A program made the translations under genes and the position numbers. A model generated the notes under the pieces. It saw only the letters and a program-made list of their open reading frames with translations. It did not search any database and had not been told where the DNA came from. A stretch of DNA of 64,000 bases from an uncultured Acinetobacter sp. (GTDB lineage Bacteria; Pseudomonadota; Gammaproteobacteria; Pseudomonadales; Moraxellaceae), in assembly GCF_947626835.1 (NCBI RefSeq), contig NZ_CANQTS010000007.1, positions 1 to 64,000 of the forward strand, given 5' to 3'. This document shows positions 59,509 through 64,000 of this stretch, piece by piece. Each line of letters begins with the position of its first letter. The stretch's first letter is position 1.

Positions 59509-61297
59509 ACTCATATTCTTGTTGTAAAGAGTCGGCTAGCTTTGCCGCTTGCACATGACCTAAATGCTTGGCTTGTTCAAGCCACTCCAACGCTTGATCA
59601 ATGTTACGCACCACCCCATGCCCTTGCGCATACAAACGTCCCATATGGAAATAGGCTTCGGGCTCACCTAGAGCAATCGCTTGTTGATAAAGCGACAAAG
59701 CGCGTGGCAGATCCACCACCACACCCAAACCTTGTTCATAACAACGGGCGAGATGGGTCAGGGCTAAGCTGTCTTGTTGGGCGGCTGCTTGTAAATACTC
59801 AAAGGCTTGGGCTTGATCTTGCGCTCCACCGTGTCCATCTAACAACAATAAGGCATACTGAGTTTGTGCTGTTACATGGCCATGCTGCATAGCAAATTCA
59901 AAATATGCACGCGCTTGGGCTAAATCGACATCAAAGCCAGATTGACCATTTAAATAGGCATGTGCAATATCAAGCATGGCTTGACTTGAACCCATGTTAG
60001 CAGCTTGTTGTAAGTAATGATTGGCTTTGTCTTGATCAGTAAATACATGTAAAGGTTGTGCGTAAAATAAAGCCAAAACATACAGAGCATCGGCTGCTGT
60101 ATTCACTTCAACTGAAAAATTCTTAGCAACAGTGCTCAATAATTGCTGCGCTTGTAAGGGATTGGCAGCAGTGCCTACCGCATTCAAATAACATTCAGCG
60201 TATAAACACAGGGCAGCAACCTCTCCTGTTTGTGCCGCTTGTTGATACAAAGCCAATGCCTGCGCAAAGTTTGGCTGCTCAAGTAAAATTCCTTGCTGTT
60301 GCAAAAACCCAAGGCTACATAAGGCAATCGGCTCATTTTTGGCTGCGGCACGCGTCCAATATTGAAACGCTTGGCGTGTATTGGCGCTCACGCCCCAACC
60401 GTGATAATAGGCACTACCAAGTAAACTTAAGGCATAGGCTTTTTGCTGTTGGCTTTCTTGTTGAAGCAGCGCTATGACTGCCTCGTTTTGTTCTGTATCT
60501 AGCAGTTGTTTAAGTACAGCCAAACAATAGCGATATTGTGCTGCTTGGTCACCTGCAAAAGCTTGTTGTTTTAAATATTGTAAATCAATGCTGTGATCTG
60601 TATTAAAGCCTTGGGTCTCTTGAATCTGTTTAAACAAAGCAATCGCATGTGGATGTTGTTGTTGGACTGCTTGATGTAAATATTGTTTGGCGCGTACTTG
60701 GTCTTTGGCAAAATATTGTCCTTGCCACAAATATTCAGCCAGACGATATTGCGCTTCTACCTGCCCTTTTTTGGCCGCATCCATCCAAATATGTTGTGCT
60801 TTTTCTATATCCTGTTCAACTTCAATACCGTGTAAATAAAATTCAGCCAACTGATATTGCGCATTTGGATTACCACGCGCCACACCATATTGATACCAAT
60901 ATAAGGCTTTGGCATTATCTTGCTCGGCTTGGCAGATTTGCCCTAAATAGTAACTTGCTTCATCACTACCGCGTTGATGTGCAGTTTCAAGTAAAGCTTT
61001 GGCAGCGCTGATGTCTACAGGACGCCCTAAACCTTGTTGCTGCATAAAGGCCATATACATATAGGCTTCAGGCAATTCATGTTGCTGACTTAAATTTTGT
61101 AATAAGGTATAGGCACGCTCGTAATCAGGATTTTTTCCCTCAAACAAAGATCTTGCCAACGCCAATTCAGCATCCACTTGATCCACCCATAAGGCATCAC
61201 TTAAGACCTGCTGATCCCGTTCCACAGGCGATTTACGCTGATATAACCATATCCCAAAGCCAATAACGCTTAAGATCACAAGCCCTAAAAACCACAT
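59507..61297 (-). CDS. Sel1-like repeat protein with N-terminal membrane anchor
   Basis: N-terminal TM WFLGLVILSVIGFGIWLY; many Sel1 repeats (A-LYWYQYGVARGNPNAQYQLAEFYLHG). Confidence 0.9.
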   Translation of the reverse strand: MWFLGLVILSVIGFGIWLYQRKSPVERDQQVLSDALWVDQVDAELALARSLFEGKNPDYERAYTLLQNLSQQHELPEAYMYMAFMQQQGLGRPVDISAAKALLETAHQRGSDEASYYLGQICQAEQDNAKALYWYQYGVARGNPNAQYQLAEFYLHGIEVEQDIEKAQHIWMDAAKKGQVEAQYRLAEYLWQGQYFAKDQVRAKQYLHQAVQQQHPHAIALFKQIQETQGFNTDHSIDLQYLKQQAFAGDQAAQYRYCLAVLKQLLDTEQNEAVIALLQQESQQQKAYALSLLGSAYYHGWGVSANTRQAFQYWTRAAAKNEPIALCSLGFLQQQGILLEQPNFAQALALYQQAAQTGEVAALCLYAECYLNAVGTAANPLQAQQLLSTVAKNFSVEVNTAADALYVLALFYAQPLHVFTDQDKANHYLQQAANMGSSQAMLDIAHAYLNGQSGFDVDLAQARAYFEFAMQHGHVTAQTQYALLLLDGHGGAQDQAQAFEYLQAAAQQDSLALTHLARCYEQGLGVVVDLPRALSLYQQAIALGEPEAYFHMGRLYAQGHGVVRNIDQALEWLEQAKHLGHVQAAKLADSLQQEYE

Positions 61298-61347
61298 AGC
61301 TTCCCCAAGTTGTCGTTTTTAAAAATTTATTCTAACCTTAAGCCATA

Positions 61348-61376
61348 AAAAAGCACCTAAAAAGGTGCTTTTTTTA
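61348..61376 (-). terminator. Terminator near the fabI 3' end
   Basis: AAGCACCTAAAAAGGTGCTT hairpin with A/T tracts. Confidence 0.75.
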
Positions 61377-61388
61377 AACAAGATGGAA

Positions 61389-62192
61389 TTAGTCACCCAT
61401 CATTAATTCAGGGCTCATGCCTACGGTGTTAAAGCCTGCATCTACATACAAGATTTCACCAGTAATCCCGTTTGCCCATGGTGAGCATAGGAAAAGTGCA
61501 GCATTACCGACATCTTCAATGGTCACGTTACGGCGTAATGGTGCAGTTTTTTCGTTGGCATCTAACATTTTACGGAAAGATTTAATGCCTGATGCTGCAA
61601 GCGTGCGAATAGGACCGGCAGAAATCGCATTGACACGAATACCTTCAGCACCTAAGCTTGATGCTAAATAACGTACACCCGCTTCTAAAGATGCTTTGGC
61701 TAAGCCCATCACGTTGTAGTTTGGTAAGACACGCTCAGAACCTTGATAAGTTAAAGTCAATAAACAACCTTGACGTGCTAACAATAATGGCTTCGCTGCA
61801 CGCGCCATCGCAATAAAGCTATAGGCACTGATGTCATGCGCGATTTTAAAGCCTTCACGGTCAGTAATATCGGTAAAGTCACCATCTAAAGTATGCGCAG
61901 GTGCAAAGCCAATTGAATGCACCACACCGTCTAAACCGTCCCAATGCTTCGCCAATTCTAAGAATGCATTGTCGATGTCAGCATCGCTTGCAACATCACA
62001 TGGAAAAACTAAAGTTGAACCAAACTGTGCAGCAAAATCATCCACGCGTTTTTTTAATTTTTCGTTTGGATAGGTAAAGGCAAGTTCTGCACCTTCGCGG
62101 TGGAGGGCTTGGGCAATACCAAATGCAATCGATAATTTACTGGCGATCCCTGCGATCAAGAAACGCTTACCTGCCAATAGTCCTTGTGACAT
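61389..62192 (-). CDS. fabI: Enoyl-[acyl-carrier-protein] reductase (NADH)
   Basis: [77 protein letters not shown]. Confidence 0.97.
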   Translation of the reverse strand: MSQGLLAGKRFLIAGIASKLSIAFGIAQALHREGAELAFTYPNEKLKKRVDDFAAQFGSTLVFPCDVASDADIDNAFLELAKHWDGLDGVVHSIGFAPAHTLDGDFTDITDREGFKIAHDISAYSFIAMARAAKPLLLARQGCLLTLTYQGSERVLPNYNVMGLAKASLEAGVRYLASSLGAEGIRVNAISAGPIRTLAASGIKSFRKMLDANEKTAPLRRNVTIEDVGNAALFLCSPWANGITGEILYVDAGFNTVGMSPELMMGD

Positions 62193-62295
62193 GTGACTTC
62201 TCTCTTAAAATAATTTAACAGCATAATGCCAACTCTGAAGGCTTTGGGAAATTGCATAATGCATCTTTTTTTCACTATCTATGCAAAAGCCATAA

Positions 62296-62321
62296 AAAAT
62301 CGCGCTTAACTGCGCGATTTT
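62296..62321 (-). terminator. Terminator of the Bax-inhibitor-like gene
   Basis: AAAATCGCGC-TTAACT-GCGCGATTTT. Confidence 0.75.
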
Positions 62322-62339
62322 AAATTTGATCTATGGAGC

Positions 62340-63074
62340 TTAGTCATCGCCTTGAATCAAACTCAATAAGCGTAAGAATGAATAATACATCCAAACCAAA
62401 GTGGCCAATAAGGCAATGGCAGATACCCATTCCATAGCTTTGGGTGCATACTGAGCAGCACCGCTTTCAATTAAATCAAAATCTAAAATTAAATTTAACG
62501 AGGCAATCACTGCCACAAAAGCGGCAAAACCAATGCCAAGCCAATTGCTTTCAAACACATACGGAATACTTGACCCAAACACCAAGCTCATGATGATTTG
62601 TACCACAAACACCATGGCAATCGCTAAACTTGCCGACATCACCACCGCTTTAAATTTTTCCGTAGCACGAATCAGTTCCATACGATACAAAGCAAACATC
62701 ACCAAAGTGGTCACAAAAGTAGCCAGTAAAGCTTGTAATGGCACACCTGGAAATTTTTGCTGAAAAATCACCGAAATTCCGCCTAAAAACGCACCTTCAA
62801 ACAAGGCATAAGGAATGGCCAGCATACGTGCAGTATTGGGTTTAAATGTAGCAATTAACGCCAAAATCAAACCACCAATGGCACCCACTATGGCTGCTGC
62901 ATACGCAATTGCCGCTTGACCAGTCAGCATCGTGTAGAAAAATAAACCTAAACCCAGCACGGCGGCAATCACGGTTAACAATACTGATTTTTGAATCGCA
63001 CCTTGTACCGTCATCGGTTGGCTATAGTCGCCACTGACCTCAACACGGGTCAAAATTGGGTTATTACTTTGCAT
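62340..63074 (-). CDS. Bax inhibitor-1/YccA-like membrane protein
   Basis: Seven-TM pattern; IPYALFEGAFLGGISVIF; NLILDFDLIESGAAQYAPKAMEWVSAIALLATLVWMYYSFLRLL. Confidence 0.92.
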   Translation of the reverse strand: MQSNNPILTRVEVSGDYSQPMTVQGAIQKSVLLTVIAAVLGLGLFFYTMLTGQAAIAYAAAIVGAIGGLILALIATFKPNTARMLAIPYALFEGAFLGGISVIFQQKFPGVPLQALLATFVTTLVMFALYRMELIRATEKFKAVVMSASLAIAMVFVVQIIMSLVFGSSIPYVFESNWLGIGFAAFVAVIASLNLILDFDLIESGAAQYAPKAMEWVSAIALLATLVWMYYSFLRLLSLIQGDD

Positions 63075-63186
63075 ATTGTTGCCCTTTTAAACTGAAGCTT
63101 TACTTAGTTTAAGCAGTTTTTATGCACAACCGATGGCAAAGCGATTTATTTTTGTAAATAAAAAAGAGGCACATGGCCTCTTTATT

Positions 63187-63741
63187 TTACTTGTTCATAA
63201 TGAAGAAGTATTCACGGTAATATTTCAGTTCTGCAATCGAATCACGAATATCGTCCATCGCCAAATGCGAGGCATTTTTCTTTAAGCCTTGCATAATTTC
63301 AGGGCGCCAGCGTTTAGCTAATTCTTTGACACTTGATACATCTAAATTACGATAGTGGAAAAATTGTTCAAGCTCCGGCATTAAACGGTGCATAAAACGG
63401 CGATCCTGACAAATCGAGTTACCACACATGGGTGACGATTTTGGGCTGACCCATTTTTTCAAAAACTCAAGTGTTTGTAATTCAGCATCACGCGCGGTGA
63501 GTTTACTACGGCGCACGCGTTCAATTAAGCCCGATTGACCATGTTGACGCGTGTTCCACTCATCCATGGCATTTAGCTTAATCGATGATTGATGGATGGC
63601 AAGCACAGGACCTTCAGCCAAAATATTTAAATTATCATCGGTCACAATGGTTGCAATTTCAATAATTTGGTCGTTATCGGTATCTAGACCTGTCATTTCA
63701 AGGTCGATCCAAATGAGGCGAGTGTCAGGGGTGCTGCTCAT
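63187..63741 (-). CDS. orn: Oligoribonuclease
   Basis: [67 protein letters not shown]. Confidence 0.97.
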   Translation of the reverse strand: MSSTPDTRLIWIDLEMTGLDTDNDQIIEIATIVTDDNLNILAEGPVLAIHQSSIKLNAMDEWNTRQHGQSGLIERVRRSKLTARDAELQTLEFLKKWVSPKSSPMCGNSICQDRRFMHRLMPELEQFFHYRNLDVSSVKELAKRWRPEIMQGLKKNASHLAMDDIRDSIAELKYYREYFFIMNK

Positions 63742-63865
63742 AAATGTGCAATCTTATTCGGTTAAAAAACAATTATAGTAGCAAATTTATTGCCCGAGTG
63801 CTGTAACTTGCCCCCTGCTTCATGCTATTTTGCCTTTCTCAGTTTTAGGTTTTTTTAGGATGTGA

Positions 63866-64000
63866 ATGGCCTTAATTCGTAAACGTCGTTTAACTGAACA
63901 GCAGCAACGCCGAATTCAGAAACAACACAAAACACGCCAAGAAGAGCTGGATACTTCAAATGATTTAGAAGGCTTGGTGGTACAACATTATGGTCGCCAG
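63866..64000 (+). CDS. rsgA: Ribosome small-subunit-dependent GTPase A, 5' part (runs off window)
   Basis: MALIRKRRLTEQQQRRIQKQHKTRQEELDTSNDLEGLVVQHYGRQ; divergent from orn as is common. Confidence 0.85.
   Translation, partial: MALIRKRRLTEQQQRRIQKQHKTRQEELDTSNDLEGLVVQHYGRQ

Overview
The window looks like a chromosomal segment of an Acinetobacter-type gammaproteobacterium (inferred from gene content and order, not from a database search). It is almost entirely core housekeeping DNA: polA; proC/tilS/accA/ppx; trxA; rho; ihfA-pheT-pheS; rplT-rpmI; infC-thrS; darP/HPr/rapZ; panC-panB-folK-pcnB; mazG; der-bamB-yfgM-hisS-ispG-rodZ-pilF-rlmN; ndk; ilvC-ilvH-ilvI; leuS-lptE-holA; a macA-macB-TolC-like efflux operon; fabI; orn; and the 5' end of rsgA. 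Accessory content is sparse: one intact IS1-family element with a perfect 8-bp target duplication placed inside the stop codon of the efflux outer-membrane gene, a DUF2971 gene next to a diverged duplicate of the ilvC 3' end, and a possible short IS-end relic at the left edge. I found no CRISPR array, prophage, tRNA, rRNA or recognisable multi-gene defence system, and I do not claim a wholly new system. The best second-look items are: (1) the IS1 insertion that rebuilds a stop codon (TAA to TAG); (2) infC using a non-canonical ATT start that the ORF track misses; (3) a heat-shock promoter plus ROSE-like RNA-thermometer candidate before the Hsp20 gene; (4) the ilvC 3'-end relic, DUF2971 gene and hairpin-rich intergenic segment; (5) an Ala/Ser/Glu low-complexity lipoprotein; (6) a periplasmic protein with two TonB-C-like repeats and no TonB anchor.
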